Source: Paramacrobiotus richtersi (lineage: Eukaryota > Tardigrada > Eutardigrada > Parachela > Macrobiotidae). Taken from it: a stretch of DNA of 24,688 nt. The stretch is taken from contig JAQGAU010000709.1 of NCBI GenBank assembly GCA_034698045.1, positions 1 through 24,688 on the forward strand. Reading direction: 5' to 3'. Shown in pieces: positions 1 to 9,633 of the stretch (the first letter of the stretch is position 1; each line of letters starts with the position of its first letter). The notes under the pieces were generated by a model, which was not told the origin of the DNA, ran no database searches, and was given only the letters and a program-made list of their open reading frames with translations. The translations under genes and the position numbers were made by a program.

Positions 1-480
1 GAACAAACTTGTTGTAGTGAAAATATAGTATGGTAGTCTGGCTACAAAGCAACGTTTGAACGGCGGCATTCTTGTTTTGCGCATGGCAGTTACGGAGACT
101 CAAACAGACGGTCAAAATTTGCGCGTCACCCGTTACTGTACCTTTCTTATTAGAATCCAAATTGTTATCTCATTATGATACTGCTGTATGTTTTAACCGA
201 CAACGCCTTCGAATTTTTACCGTTTGCTTAACAATCGTTATTGTAACACAGTCAGTGCTGGAATAATAACACAAAACAAGCAATAAAATTAAGCGTTTGT
301 ATTTGTAATCGAAGTCATATCATGCTTTATTGACATTTAACCTTTTAGGAAAAAAATCAGTCAACATAACCCTTCGCGACTTAGCCCTTGTTGATATGCT
401 GCCCGAAAGCAAAGCTTACTACCGTTACATCAGTTCATTAACAACTCCACGATGTGCCTAAGCAGTTATCTGAACAGTGA
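1..480. other. non-coding stretch, no gene recognised
   Basis: This stretch is AT-rich. Only short open frames of low-complexity appearance are present, and none has a recognisable domain or a convincing exon. I see no tRNA, rRNA or repeat that recurs elsewhere in the window. Confidence 0.4.
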
Positions 481-632
481 TGCAGGAGCCGTTAAAGGTC
501 ACGGAGGAGCAGCTGGAAATTTTCAGACATCTGCGCGAGAAAATCAATATCCAGTGGAGAGAGTTGGCCTGAGTGGTAACTCTAAGAGAGAAGCGGAATC
601 TTCGATAACTTCCGAACGCTGAAGTATTTAAA
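481..632 (+). pseudogene. short coding-like remnant, possibly death-domain-like
   Basis: Starting at the ATG at 480-482, about 30 codons read like a real protein (QEPLKVTEEQLEIFRHLREK, then INIQWRELA) and then hit TGA. After a one-base shift the reading continues for about 17 codons (LSGNSKREAESSITSER). The pattern of amphipathic helices with a W-R-E-L-A core resembles the middle of death-fold domains. With the stop and the apparent one-base deletion, this is best read as a broken gene fragment or a lone exon. The family assignment rests on general resemblance only. Confidence 0.22.
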
Positions 633-666
633 TAACCGCATCGTAACACTTTATCCCGGGTGAACA

Positions 667-1577
667 TACGAGAGCGGAATTGATTTTGCGCGGCTACCTA
701 CATCGTAGCAGCTTTTTTTCTGCTGCTGTTGTGTATGCTATTTCAGTTGTCTTGTGCTTAAAGCAAAGCATGTGATTGACTTACATTAATTACCTGTAGA
801 GTATGATGTGGGAGGTCTGATGTCGGTGAATGATTGAAAACTAAGCATCAGCCAATCTCCTAATGGAATCGCGCACGAATTTTTGCCTCCTATGTTGTTA
901 GAAAAAAACTGTTTTATATTTTCTAAATGAAAAAGACCAGTTGAGACAAACAAGGCTGGAACTGTAAGGCCCTCCCGAACTAAAGCCAGGCCCTACTCGT
1001 GAGGCGGTGCTGAGAAAGTACACTGTACTCGACCGGAGCGGAGCGGCTGCGGAAGTCCTCTGTACTCCGCTTTGGTTGCCTACTATAATTGTGCAAGGGT
1101 CTTTGCTCTGCTCAGCCTTAAACGGCTGTATCGTCTGGTATTAGCGGTGTATTCATAACTCTAAAAACTTTGCAATTTTTGAAAAGACAGCGTGCAAAAA
1201 ATAACAGTGTTCCAGAACTCGTTACGAGGAATATATCGGTCAAAATTTCAAGCAAATCGGACCACTTTGAAGTTTGAACTGAGATTTCGCTGCAGACACG
1301 CAAAAATGCGTGATCTTGCACACATTAAAAGCAGCTACGCTTTTATACGTAGGCTAACGCAGCTACAGCGAAAAATTATTAGTCCGTTTTACGTCGCTCC
1401 GGTCTTCATCGCCACTCGCCAGCATCAGCGGAGAGCGATTATAATACCTAGTTTACCATTAATTGTAAAAATCAGTGCAGTGCGTGAATTTTTCGGTTGC
1501 TGACTTATTGTGATGATATAATCATTGCTATCTTGTTCATCCCGAATTTTTCATTCTTTGTTCGATTTCTGGGGAAT
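667..1577. other. intergenic region upstream of copy A
   Basis: No exon or RNA gene is supported here. Short open frames at 1192-1503 and on the opposite strand have no recognisable domain. The final 20 bases before 1578 resemble the 5' leader of the other paralogs (a run ending in GGAATATGGCC). This marks the true gene start at 1578 rather than at the upstream in-frame ATG at 1497. Confidence 0.4.
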
Positions 1578-3227
1578 ATGGCCCGAGCTCAGTGTCCACA
1601 CTGTCGTAAGTTATGTTCCAGAGGAGCTGGACTCGCCAGTCATATTAGAGCATGCAAACTAAGAGTACAAGTGCCTGACGCTCCCGCTGCCTCTTCGTCC
1701 GCCACATCTCACATCCCAAATCTTTCTCCGAGTGCAAATAATACTACCATTGCAGTGGCTGGCAAATCTGTCTCTTTCCATGGAAAAGTGCACAACAGTA
1801 GTGCAGTATCAGTCCTCGGAGACGATGGACTACTTCATTATGGAATAGTGGTCGCTCGCGAACCCGATGTCCTACTTATCGACTTTGGCTACAAACCGGA
1901 TGGAATACAGCGGGTACCTATTGAAAAGGTATTCTGCCTGCCGAAAGCTGTGCGTTATTCCCCATACAAAAGCGGCGAACGAGTGAAGGTCCTGCTGCAC
2001 TGGGAACCCGATCAGCCATGGAAATGGTTCCCTGCTAAACTGCTGAGGTCTGACAAGGAGGGGACTTTCGGATTCATCTGTGCAACGTACAAGAAGTCCA
2101 CCGTAAGAATGGCTGTGCCCGGACAGCAGATTTTTCGACCATGTAGCAATACTGCGTTCAAACAGCTGCGTATCGCCAGCGGTGATGATCCCCGGCTGGA
2201 GGCTGTATCGGACCTGAACATGAACAAAGTCTTCCCGCTGCAGATCCTGTCATTGGTATTTGGCAGTTTAGACACGGGCGCACGCAGCCGTATCCGGCGC
2301 GTCTGTGGAATATGGGATGCCGTGATTCAGTCGACGGATTCCAACAACCTCCGTTTGTACTTGAACGATGCATCGTTCAAAGCTGGGGTGTACAACTACA
2401 AATTGGCGCTGTACTTGCACCGCTGTTGGACGTCCCGAATTCAGGTTATCACATTGAGTAGATTGGGCATAATCGATTTGTGTGACTTGGCTAATTTGAT
2501 GAAGTGGGGTATGGATGAGCACGGGCGTCCTCGCATCAAAACCTTGATTCTGACAGACTTTATGTGGAGTTTCCGGGGAGATAGCGAAACTTGCCGCCAT
2601 GTCCTTAGCATTCTGGAGCGGCTGCGAAAAGTCCTGGCGCATGTCTGTGATAAGTTGATCGTGAAGAAGATAACGTTGGATTTTTTGTTTCTTTATGGTT
2701 CTCGTGATTCGAGGATGATGATCCAGAGAAGTATAACGCAGATTCAGCTGGACACTGCATCGAGTGATTTTTCTGAGCGTGTTTGGTATGCCGTCAACGA
2801 TGGTGAGAGGGACAATCCTGGTAGTCTTCCTGTGGATCTTCGCAGGGTGTTGGAGGGAAAGAATATCGAGTGCTTCGCGAAAATCCTCTGGGTAGATAAA
2901 TTCAGATCACGTGTATTCCCTACACAAAATTCAAATGCGATATATACGCGTTTGCTTGCTAGATGGTTTAGCCATGATAGAAAGTACCATACTTCATATC
3001 ACGGCTTAGCATGTTTGTGAAGTTGAATATTGTTGTATAAAATAATCGATAGATATATTGCACCCGAATTGCAGATTCTGAACGAGCTGCAAAGTGCTAA
3101 TCCATGTGGGGCGGAAGAATTTCGTGGAAAGAAATGGACCATCGAGGACGTGAAATCGCTGGAACTGGGCAAGCTCACAAGTATCGCTTTGGATGCGCTC
3201 GGTAGTGTCTGCCGACGGTCATTTTGA
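1578..3227 (+). CDS. copy A: C2HC zinc finger / Tudor-like / F-box-like protein
   Basis: The model has two exons, 1578-2891 and 3075-3227, joined in phase 0 (488 aa). The donor GTAGAT is weaker than in sister copies; the acceptor is TTGCAG. I chose ATG 1578 over 1497 because it aligns with the start of copies B, D and E. The N-terminus has a C-x2-C-x12-H-x3-C finger (CPHC...H...C, residues 6-26). The usual Phe after the second Cys is replaced by Cys, so the finger may be weaker. Next come a Tudor/Agenet-like region (about 75-190; DDGLLHYG, IDFG, PWKWFPA), an F-box-like segment (KVFPLQILSLVFGSL then IRRVCGIWDAVI), a conserved region of unknown fold and the separate last exon. A role as a substrate adaptor or nuclear factor is only inferred. 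If the intron is retained, the first-exon frame ends at 3020. Copy A is the most divergent of the five. Confidence 0.72.
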
Positions 3228-3361
3228 TTTTGTTCGCCCGTGACGGGAAATATAGTGTTTCAGCGGTTATTGATTTCCTGGGGTTTCTTAACTAATCATT
3301 GTGTTAGGCTTTGCCCTTTTCAGATTTGCATAGTGCTTGTCGTCTTTGGTTTAATAATAAT

Positions 3362-3371
3362 GTGGTGTTCG
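3362..3371 (+). promoter_or_regulatory. degenerate 3'UTR motif of copy A
   Basis: GTGGTGTTCG lies about 135 nt after the copy A stop and is followed by CCTAGTAAACCG. It lines up with the copy C motif at 9425 (GTGGTTTTCG, then CGTAGTGAAACG). Its function is unknown. Confidence 0.35.
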
Positions 3372-3810
3372 CCTAGTAAACCGTCATTTTTTCAGTATTT
3401 TGTGAAAATGTGTTACACTACTGTTCCGCGTTCGCTTAAACTATGTCAACGCAGCACGTGGTTTACCTTATCACATTTGCCAGTGATGTTTGTTTCGCTA
3501 AAAAAATGGCTTTGATGTACAAGTACCACGACGAGTCTGTCGTAACAACGGATCTACTAGTCCACTTTGATAAGATCTCGCAGTTCATTCAACTACCAAT
3601 CGCGTTCGATTAAATTTGAATCTGATCGTATTTTCACGCTTACGGAATAATTGTGTATGTAGAAGTACGCGTACAAATATCACCAGAGCGCTTTTTTTAG
3701 GGACCAGTCTTTATCATGTAAACAACAGAACAAATGTCCAGTTCGACTTCGAAAGAAAGCGCATAACGGCAATATTTCCCATACAAAAAAAAGATTTTTT
3801 TATTATTATG

Positions 3811-3821
3811 CGAAAGCCACC
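3811..3821 (-). promoter_or_regulatory. conserved 3'UTR motif of copy B
   Basis: GGTGGCTTTCG on the minus strand lies 130 nt after the copy B stop. It is followed by an AT-rich ATAATAATAAA run that could act in 3'-end formation. The same motif occurs at nearly the same distance in copies C, D and E. Confidence 0.45.
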
Positions 3822-3950
3822 TTAATCGTAACCGACAAGGAGACAAACTCAGAAACAGCAACCCGAAACACAGGAATTATAAAAAAACCCACAAAATCAC
3901 CGAAAGCCAGAAAACAGCGTCACAACCAGGACTGAAATACAACTAACCGT

Positions 3951-5593
3951 TCACAATCCACAGGAGTAACAGAGCGCCTCCATAACGATACTTGTGACCT
4001 TTCCCAAATCCAACGATTCCACATCCGCGATTGTCCATTTCTTGCCACGAAATTCTTCTATCCCACATGGATTAGCACTCTGCAGCTCTTCCAGAATCTG
4101 CAATGGATATCGTCACGTAAGCGGTACTTCTACATTGCAACAAAATCACAAATTACTATATTTCACAAACTACACTAAAAGGTCGAAAGAGCACAATCCA
4201 GGAGGGATATATCCTAACCTGATAAGTATCGTGATACGAATTTGTTGAACAACCTTCAGTAACTCACCCAGAGGACTTTCGCAGTACAATTGTGCGGGTT
4301 TTCCTTCAGCACTTTGTGAAAACCCGCAGTGAGACGTTCAAACTGTCTCGGCCAAATGGCACCATGGTTGATGGCGTACCAAACACGCTCGGCAAAATCA
4401 CTCGCTGCAACATCCACCTGAATGCGTGCGATGTTTCCCTGGACAAGCAGCCGGGGACATTTCAGAGAGAGAAAAGTCAGCTCCAACGTCGTTTCCTTCA
4501 TAATCAACCGATCACACACCGGCGTCAGGGCTACCCGCAGCTGCTCCAGAACACCAAGGACACTCTGGCAGCTAGAGAAGAAAGTGCGGTCATATGTCCA
4601 CATGAAGTCTGTCAGAATCAAGGTCTTGATGCGAGGACGCTCCTGCTGATCCATAATGCACTTTAACAGATCAACCAACACGAGCAAATCCTTTCGCATC
4701 AAATGACTCAGCACAATCAGCCGGGTTCGAGATGTCCACGCGTTGTGCAAGTACAATGCTAATTTGTAGTTGTAAGACTCGAACTTTCGGCACTCATACA
4801 AGGAGAGACGAATGTTATCTGGATCCGTCGACAAAATGACGGCGTCCCACCTGCCACAGACACGTCGAATACGACAGCGTGCGACCGTGTTTAAACTCCC
4901 AAATATCAGCGACAAGATTCCACAGGGGAACACTTTGTTGATATTCAAATCCGCTACAACCTCCAACTGGGGATCAACACAGCTGGCCACCATCAGTCGA
5001 GAGATGGCAGAAGCGCTACATGGTCGACGAATTTGTTGCCCGGGAACAACCATTGTTACCGTGGAATTCACGGGCTTGATCAGTCCAAAGGTTCCCTCTC
5101 TATCCGAGTTTAGTAGTGTAGCAGGAAACCACTTCCATGGTTGATCGGGTTCCATGCGGAGTAGGGCCTCCACTTTTTCGCCGCTCTTGTAGGGGGAATA
5201 ACGAACAGCTTTTGGCAGGCGAAATATCTTCCCAATAGGTACCCGCTGTATTCCATTCGATTTGCAGCCAAAGTCAATGACTAGAGCACCGGTTGCACGA
5301 TCAACAGCTGTTCCGTAGTGAAGCAGTCCATCGTCTCCTCGAACTGATACTGCGCTCCTGGTGTCGACTTTACCAGGAAAAGGTATCTTAGAAGAAGCCA
5401 TTGCATCAATAAAACCATTGCTGACACTCACAGCGGGATCTGGGAACTGAGATGTGGTGGACGAACTTCCCGACGAAGAGGCAGCAGGAGCGTTGGGCAT
5501 TGGAATCCGCGATTTGCATGCTTTCACATGACTGACGAGTCCAGCTCCTCTGGTAAAACGCTTGCGACAATGTGGACACGGATCGCGGGCCAT
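3951..5593 (-). CDS. copy B: C2HC zinc finger / Tudor-like / F-box-like protein
   Basis: Two exons on the minus strand, 5593-4268 and 4097-3951, join in phase 0 to give 490 aa. The donor is GTGAGT and the acceptor TTGCAG. The start is ATG 5593, which opens with MARDPCPHC as in copies D and E. Domains in order: C2HC finger (C6, C9, H22, C26); Ser/Thr-rich linker to about 60; Tudor/Agenet-like region about 75-192, with DDGLLHYG, VIDFG, IQRVPIGKIF and QPWKWFPATLL; F-box-like helix set about 218-255 (KVFPCGILSLIFGSL, RIRRVCGRWDAV); conserved C-terminal region with RIKTLILTDFMW near 321-332; last exon of 48 residues (ILEELQSANPCG...). It is the intact twin of broken copy E. The architecture suggests a nuclear or ubiquitin-ligase adaptor role, which is inference only. 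No signal peptide or membrane segment is visible. Confidence 0.78.
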
Positions 5594-5919
5594 AGTCCGC
5601 GCAAAACCAAAAACAGAACGATTTAAACAATTCAATGCGAATCAAAATATCAAATCCGATTAAAAAATCCGTTCCTGGGTGTTCATTTGTTCTATGAACA
5701 CACGATATGGTAGAATCAGCTAGATATTGTGCTGTGTTATTTTACGAATATGTAGATATGGCAATTCAAAAACGATCGTTGATACGGGATACCGTATTTC
5801 GCTCGCGCATTTATTCATCGCTTCCCTAAAAGGCGGTGAACATGTGAGCGGGGCGTCTTTATCGCGGTAATTTTACTCTACTGCATTGTGCCCGCTGTTG
5901 TTTTCGGTGCTTTTATCGG
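5594..5919. other. 5' flank of copy B
   Basis: This upstream region is shared, inverted, with 14400-14738 in front of copy E. It includes the leader just before the start (on the minus strand a TTTTTTAATCGGA run, then TTTGATATTTTGATTCG). It presumably holds the promoter, but no TATA box or defined factor site could be identified. Confidence 0.45.
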
Positions 5920-6405
5920 AAAAGTGAAAACGTTATTGCATTTCATCAGAGCAACCCAGACGAACACATCCATATGAGACCCAAACTACGCAGCGTAATA
6001 TACTGGATTCCGGCTGCCGAAATCCAGTTTAGGTTCGTGCAGCGATAACTTGTATGTAGTTGTAACGATGCCGCTTGCTAGTAATTAAGAGAACAAATGC
6101 ATTCTATATCCAAATTATATTATTATTATTAGCATAATTATAGTGTTATTTGCAAATTATGCTAAGAAACTGAAGCATTTTTAACTTTTGCTTGTATATG
6201 CATACGTTTAAGATATGCATATGCATATGTTTAAGAAACCTGTGTTTTCGTGGTATGAGCTAGCACGAAGCCACTCGCTAGTAATTAGGAGAGCTATTGT
6301 TTTTTTAATCTATAAAGGATATAGAGTAAACAATACAAATGTTCTTAATTACTAGCGAGCGGTTTCGGCTGTAAGACTCCTATAGCTACTTCCGGCACTC
6401 ACCGT
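5920..6405 (-). pseudogene. decayed internal fragment of the same gene family, split by an insertion
   Basis: On the minus strand, 6405-6370 reads GAGTGCCGGAAGT...GAGTCTTACA. This matches the family's region around the codons for ESYNYKLALYLH. The match resumes at 6065 and runs to about 5920 (ACAACTAC..., then CCGGAATCCAG, GTAGTTTGGG, TGATGAAATGCA), equivalent to about 8340-8466 in copy C. The reading frame is destroyed. The gap between the two halves is exactly the MITE-like insertion at 6066-6369. A sister fragment without that insertion is at 14180-14336. Only the middle of the gene is recognisable here. Confidence 0.65.
6061..6374. mobile_element. MITE-like non-autonomous DNA element with TGTAA target duplication
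   Basis: The element spans 6066-6369 (304 bp) and is bounded by TGTAA at 6061-6065 and 6370-6374. Its ends form imperfect terminal inverted repeats of about 40 bp: CCGCTTGCTAGTAATTAAGA from 6071 against CCGCTCGCTAGTAATTAAGA read inward from 6362. Both TIRs end in CTATATCC. A third, internal copy of the terminal sequence starts near 6271 (CCACTCGCTAGTAATTAG). The interior is AT-rich with ATGCATATG tandem motifs and no ORF. The paralogous site at about 14200 lacks the element, so precise insertion is supported. The superfamily is undetermined. Confidence 0.7.
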
Positions 6406-6584
6406 ACAGAACTGAGTCCACTGACTGCTTTACACGGGGAACATAGTACATGTACTGGACTAATCTTAAAGATGTTTTCGCGTCACGTTGAAGTGTTGAT
6501 AAAGCGCACAGTGTTCTTTCGATAAAGAAATGGATGCGCAAGTGCTCCGGATACGGACAGATCGAATCACCAAAAACATGTCTA

Positions 6585-7210
6585 AACAGCCAACAAAAAA
6601 ACAGACAGCATTACGCGCATAAAAAGTAAGAATTTCTTTATCCGCTCTGTATTCGTAGCGCATGATGTCATCAATGATCACTGTCAAGATTACTCTGAAT
6701 TGCCACTAATCTATACATGCACGAATGCGTACTCGATGCTTACAAGAATTACTTTGTGGAACTTATCATGTGTCTCTCTTTGAAATCTTTTTCGCCGCTG
6801 TTTGACATCTTGTGATTTCAGTCTTCCTTTGACGTTTTTCCCATTGAATATGACTGGCGGAAAATGTGCTCCATACATGATAGAATATTCTCTAACACAA
6901 CATCCAGCAGAATGATGCTGACAAGTGAGTCTCCTTATAATTACGTGACTCACAGTTTCAAAAAGCAGCCAAATTTGCATAACCATAATAATGTCAACGC
7001 AGCAAGAACGCATGCTGTTCCCAATGTTCCGTATTATGTTGTCACGCATACTTGTTTCGTAACATTGAATCTGTAGTAACAACGGATCTACAGTATTAGT
7101 CCATTTTGATAAGATTCTCGCAGTTCACTTTAATTTCATTCATTTTGCACTTTCACGTCCTTTCAGCACAAAAATACATTTCTTATGTCAAGACGAGTCA
7201 TGAGGCAGGA
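6585..7210 (+). repeat. dispersed repeat block, copy 1 (most complete)
   Basis: Segments of this block recur in the window. About 6585-6960 matches 13685-14040 in the same orientation (AACAGACAGCATTACGCG / AACAGATAGCATTACGCG; ACACAACATCCAGCAGAATG in both). About 6960-7210 matches 13030-13320 in inverted orientation. Most of the block also matches 16760-17240 inverted. A short part around GTAACAACGGATCTAC is at 3540-3590. The block holds no convincing ORF. It lies in the 3' flanks of several cluster genes, so it may be an old part of the duplicated unit rather than an independent transposon. Confidence 0.6.
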
Positions 7211-7379
7211 CACGGGCTTCGTCATAGGAGCTTACACGATTCGGTATGATTACGGAATGTTGGGCGAAATATTTCAGTTCGGTACACCACACTGCCCGAT
7301 AAAGCTGAGCAGTACTCAGTGAGTACAGTATGCAAAGTGGTCCAGAAAGATTCAGTACGCAGAAAATTCATTATGCAAA

Positions 7380-7475
7380 GCGTGCCTGGCAGGCTGGCGG
7401 CCCTGGCCCATCGGGATTAAAATATTAATCCCAAAAGCCGATGAATTTGCACTTGCCAGGGCGACCGCCAGCGGA
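7380..7475. repeat. GC-rich imperfect hairpin with palindromic core
   Basis: The outer arms GCTGGCGGCCCTGGC (from about 7391) and GCCAGGGCGACCGCCAGC (about 7456-7474) are inverted repeats. Between them lies a near-palindrome GGGATTAAAATATTAATCCC (7413-7432). It is GC-rich compared with its surroundings and could be a small foldback element. No other copy was seen in this window. Confidence 0.45.
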
Positions 7476-7619
7476 AGGCAGTGTGTTTACTACTTTTACT
7501 GAAATCAGTTTTAAATTAAATCAGTTTGAAATCAGTCTGAAATGGTAACTTACAGTCTTACAGTCTTACACTAACAGACTAGTAACAGTCACATTGATCA
7601 ACTTTTGAAGTTTGTAATG

Positions 7620-7699
7620 TCGTTGTCTTCACACCAGATCTCGGATTCCGGTTTCACAAGAATCACAACAAATAGCGTAGTGGTACCATTTTCGACGCA
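7620..7699 (+). pseudogene. decayed linker sequence upstream of copy C
   Basis: This stretch aligns with the Ser/Thr-rich linker region of the other copies (TCTTCACACCAGATC, then GTACCATTTTCGACGCAATG). It is out of frame with copy C and has an in-frame TAG at about 7676. Upstream of about 7620 the similarity ends and no zinc finger is found. Copy C is therefore 5'-truncated rather than simply mis-started. Confidence 0.5.
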
Positions 7700-9277
7700 A
7701 TGGCTGACAAATTTTCTATGTCTTTCCACGGCAAAGTGCACACCAAGAGTGCCGTGATAGTCCGAGGAGACGATGGATTGCTGCATTATGGAAAAGTGGT
7801 CGATCGTGAAACCGGTGCTCTGGTCATTGATTTTGGCATCAAATCGGATGGAATACAGCGGGTACCTATTGGAAAGATCTTTCGCCTGCCCGAAGCTGTT
7901 CGTTATACCCCATTCAAAAGCGGCGAACCAGTGGCTGTCCTCCTTCGCATGGAACCCGATCAAGCGTGGAAATGGTTCCCGGCTACACTACTCAAGTCTG
8001 ACAGTAACGCAACCTTTGGATTCATCACTACAACATTCAACAATTCCACAGCCGAAGTAGCAATTATTGTGCCCGGGCAGCAGATTCTTCGACCATGCAA
8101 TGCTGTTACGTTCTCCCACCTGACTGTTGCCAGCATCGATGATCCCAAATTGGAAATTTCAACAGATTTGAATATCAGCAAGGTTTTCCCACGTGAGATC
8201 CTGTCACTGGTATTTGGGAGTTTAAACAACGTCGCACGCACTCGTATTCGACGTGTCTGTGGAATGTGGGACGCCGTCATTCAGTCGACGGATTTAGACA
8301 ATATTCGCCTCTTCTTGTACGATGAGAGCCGAAAATGGGAGTCTTACAACTACAAATTAGCGCTGTACTTGCACAGCGCCTGGACGTCCCGAATCCAGGT
8401 TATCTCGCTGAGTAGTTTGGGCGCTATGGACGTGTTTGTCTTGGCTGATTTGATGAAGTGCATCATGGATCAGCACGGGTATCCTCGCATCAAGACCTTG
8501 ATTCTGACCGATTTTATGTGGGCTTTCCGTGGGAGTATTTGTGAAACTTTCTTCTCCGGCTGCCGCCATGTCCTTAGTGTTCTGGAGGAGCTGCGAAAAG
8601 TTTTGGCGCCAATCTGCGATCAGTTGATCGTGAGGAAGACGACGCTGGATCTCATGTTTCTGTATCGTCCACCGTATTCGAGCATGATTGCGCAGGGAAG
8701 AATAGCACACATTCAGCTGGATGTTGGAGCGAGTGATTTTGCGGATCGTGTTTGGTATGCCGCCAACCGTGGAGGCGTCTGTAAGGAAAAGTTTGGTCGT
8801 CCGGCTGCGGATCTCCGGAAGGCTTCGAGGGGAAATAATAGCGAGTGCTTTGTAAAAATCCTTTGGGTAAATTGCTGGTTTTACTTTTCTCCACAAATTC
8901 GGATCCGCATCCACTATTTACGAAACTGAAATATGAAATATACCCTTTTGCTACGAAACTTGAATGGCAAGGTGACATAACAGTGCTGGCGCTCGAAATT
9001 ACTACGGCATTATGCTACTGTGCAAAACTAAAACCGAAAAACCCTTTGCTTTATGTTTTCGTGTTGTTTGTTGAAAAATTTTGTACATTATTGCACTTTT
9101 CCGCTTGTTTTAAGGGTCTGTGTATTGCAGATTCTGGATGAGCTGCAGAGCGCTAATCCATGTGGGATAGAAGAATTTCGTGGAAAGAAATGGACCATCG
9201 AGGACGTGAAATCGTTGGACCTGGGCAAGCTAACGAGTATCGTATTGGATGCGCTTTGTAATGCCAGTAGATCGTAG
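7700..9277 (+). CDS. copy C: Tudor-like / F-box-like paralog lacking the zinc finger
   Basis: Two exons, 7700-8866 and 9131-9277, join in phase 0 to give about 437 aa. The donor is GTAAAT and the acceptor TTGCAG; the 264-bp intron is the longest in the family. The first in-frame ATG after the stop at about 7676 starts the protein at MADKFSMSFHGKVH. The roughly 55-60 residues with the C2HC finger and most of the linker are missing. The rest is uninterrupted: Tudor/Agenet-like region (DDGLLHYGKVV, VIDFG, AWKWFPATLL), F-box-like segment (KVFPREILSLVFGSL, RIRRVCGMWDAVI), C-terminal region and last exon (ILDELQSANPCG...). An intact frame over 437 codons suggests recent or continuing constraint. 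Loss of the finger should remove any nucleic-acid or partner contact it provided. It could also be a young pseudogene. Confidence 0.62.
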
Positions 9278-9423
9278 ACGGTCGGTTTTCGGTTTTTCAG
9301 TCTGACCTAGTGTGACTGTGTCTGAAATTATAGTTTTCCATCTGTCACTTTTTTCCTGGTTTTTTTGAATCATTATTCTTTTACATCCCGGAAATTTGTC
9401 TGTTTCTGGCTGGATGTGGTTAA

Positions 9424-9434
9424 GGTGGTTTTCG
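9424..9434 (+). promoter_or_regulatory. conserved 3'UTR motif of copy C
   Basis: GGTGGTTTTCG lies about 147 nt after the copy C stop, preceded by TTAA as in copies B and E. Candidate 3'-end or RNA-level element; function unknown. Confidence 0.42.
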
Positions 9435-9501
9435 CGTAGTGAAACGTGATTTTTGGAATGTCTTGCACTTTTCTGGTGTTTTGGTGATCGTTTTTATTTA
9501 A

Positions 9502-9633
9502 GTCAGTAATATTTAAGCCGAAGAAGGGGGGGTGGGGTAAAGATAGTAATAAGACCAAATGTTGCACCATTCGATAGAACTCGACGAGCTGAGTCGAATG
9601 ATACCAAATTTGGACCAAAAAAATATTACTGAC
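9502..9633. mobile_element. small inverted-repeat (MITE-like or foldback) element
   Basis: There are perfect 13-bp inverted ends, GTCAGTAATATTT at 9502-9514 and AAATATTACTGAC at 9621-9633. A nested imperfect inverted repeat lies inside (CCATTCGATAGAACTCGA against CGAGCTGAGTCGAATGA). The element is about 132 bp with no ORF. No clear target-site duplication was found, so it may be a plain hairpin rather than a mobile element. Confidence 0.4.

Larger units (their letters stand above)
3228..3950. other. convergent intergenic region between copies A and B
   Basis: These are the 3' flanks of copy A (+) and copy B (-). No gene is seen. About 3438-3950 matches the 3' flank of copy E in inverted orientation, so it belongs to the left arm of the large inverted duplication. 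At 3540-3590 there is the motif block around GTAACAACGGATCTAC that recurs near 7080, 13195 and 16785. Confidence 0.6.
3438..6580 (-). repeat. left arm of large inverted duplication (carries copy B)
   Basis: Read on the minus strand, this arm matches 14040-16890 on the plus strand. The match covers the 3' flank, both exons and the intron of copies B/E, the 5' leader, a 5' intergenic stretch (for example GTTCATAGAACAAAT) and an older gene fragment. Arm ends were judged by eye. At the distal side the match fades after GTTGACAT (3441-3450 here, 16879-16890 in the other arm). The main structural difference is the MITE-like insertion at 6066-6369, present only here. The similarity spans non-coding flanks, so this is a segmental duplication and not just gene conservation. 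Confidence 0.75.

Noticed and set aside
1497..1577. Upstream in-frame start of copy A (27 extra residues)
   Set aside because: Similarity among paralogs at the protein level begins at MAR; the hydrophobic extension is not shared and matches the leader region of the others.
2012..2642. Several minus-strand open frames inside copy A, with similar ones inside all five paralogs
   Set aside because: They are antisense shadows of the conserved coding exon. They change or break between paralogs while the sense frame is conserved, and they show no domain.
6601..7082. Short open frames at 6466-7082 on both strands
   Set aside because: They lie in a repeat block whose other copies do not preserve the frames.
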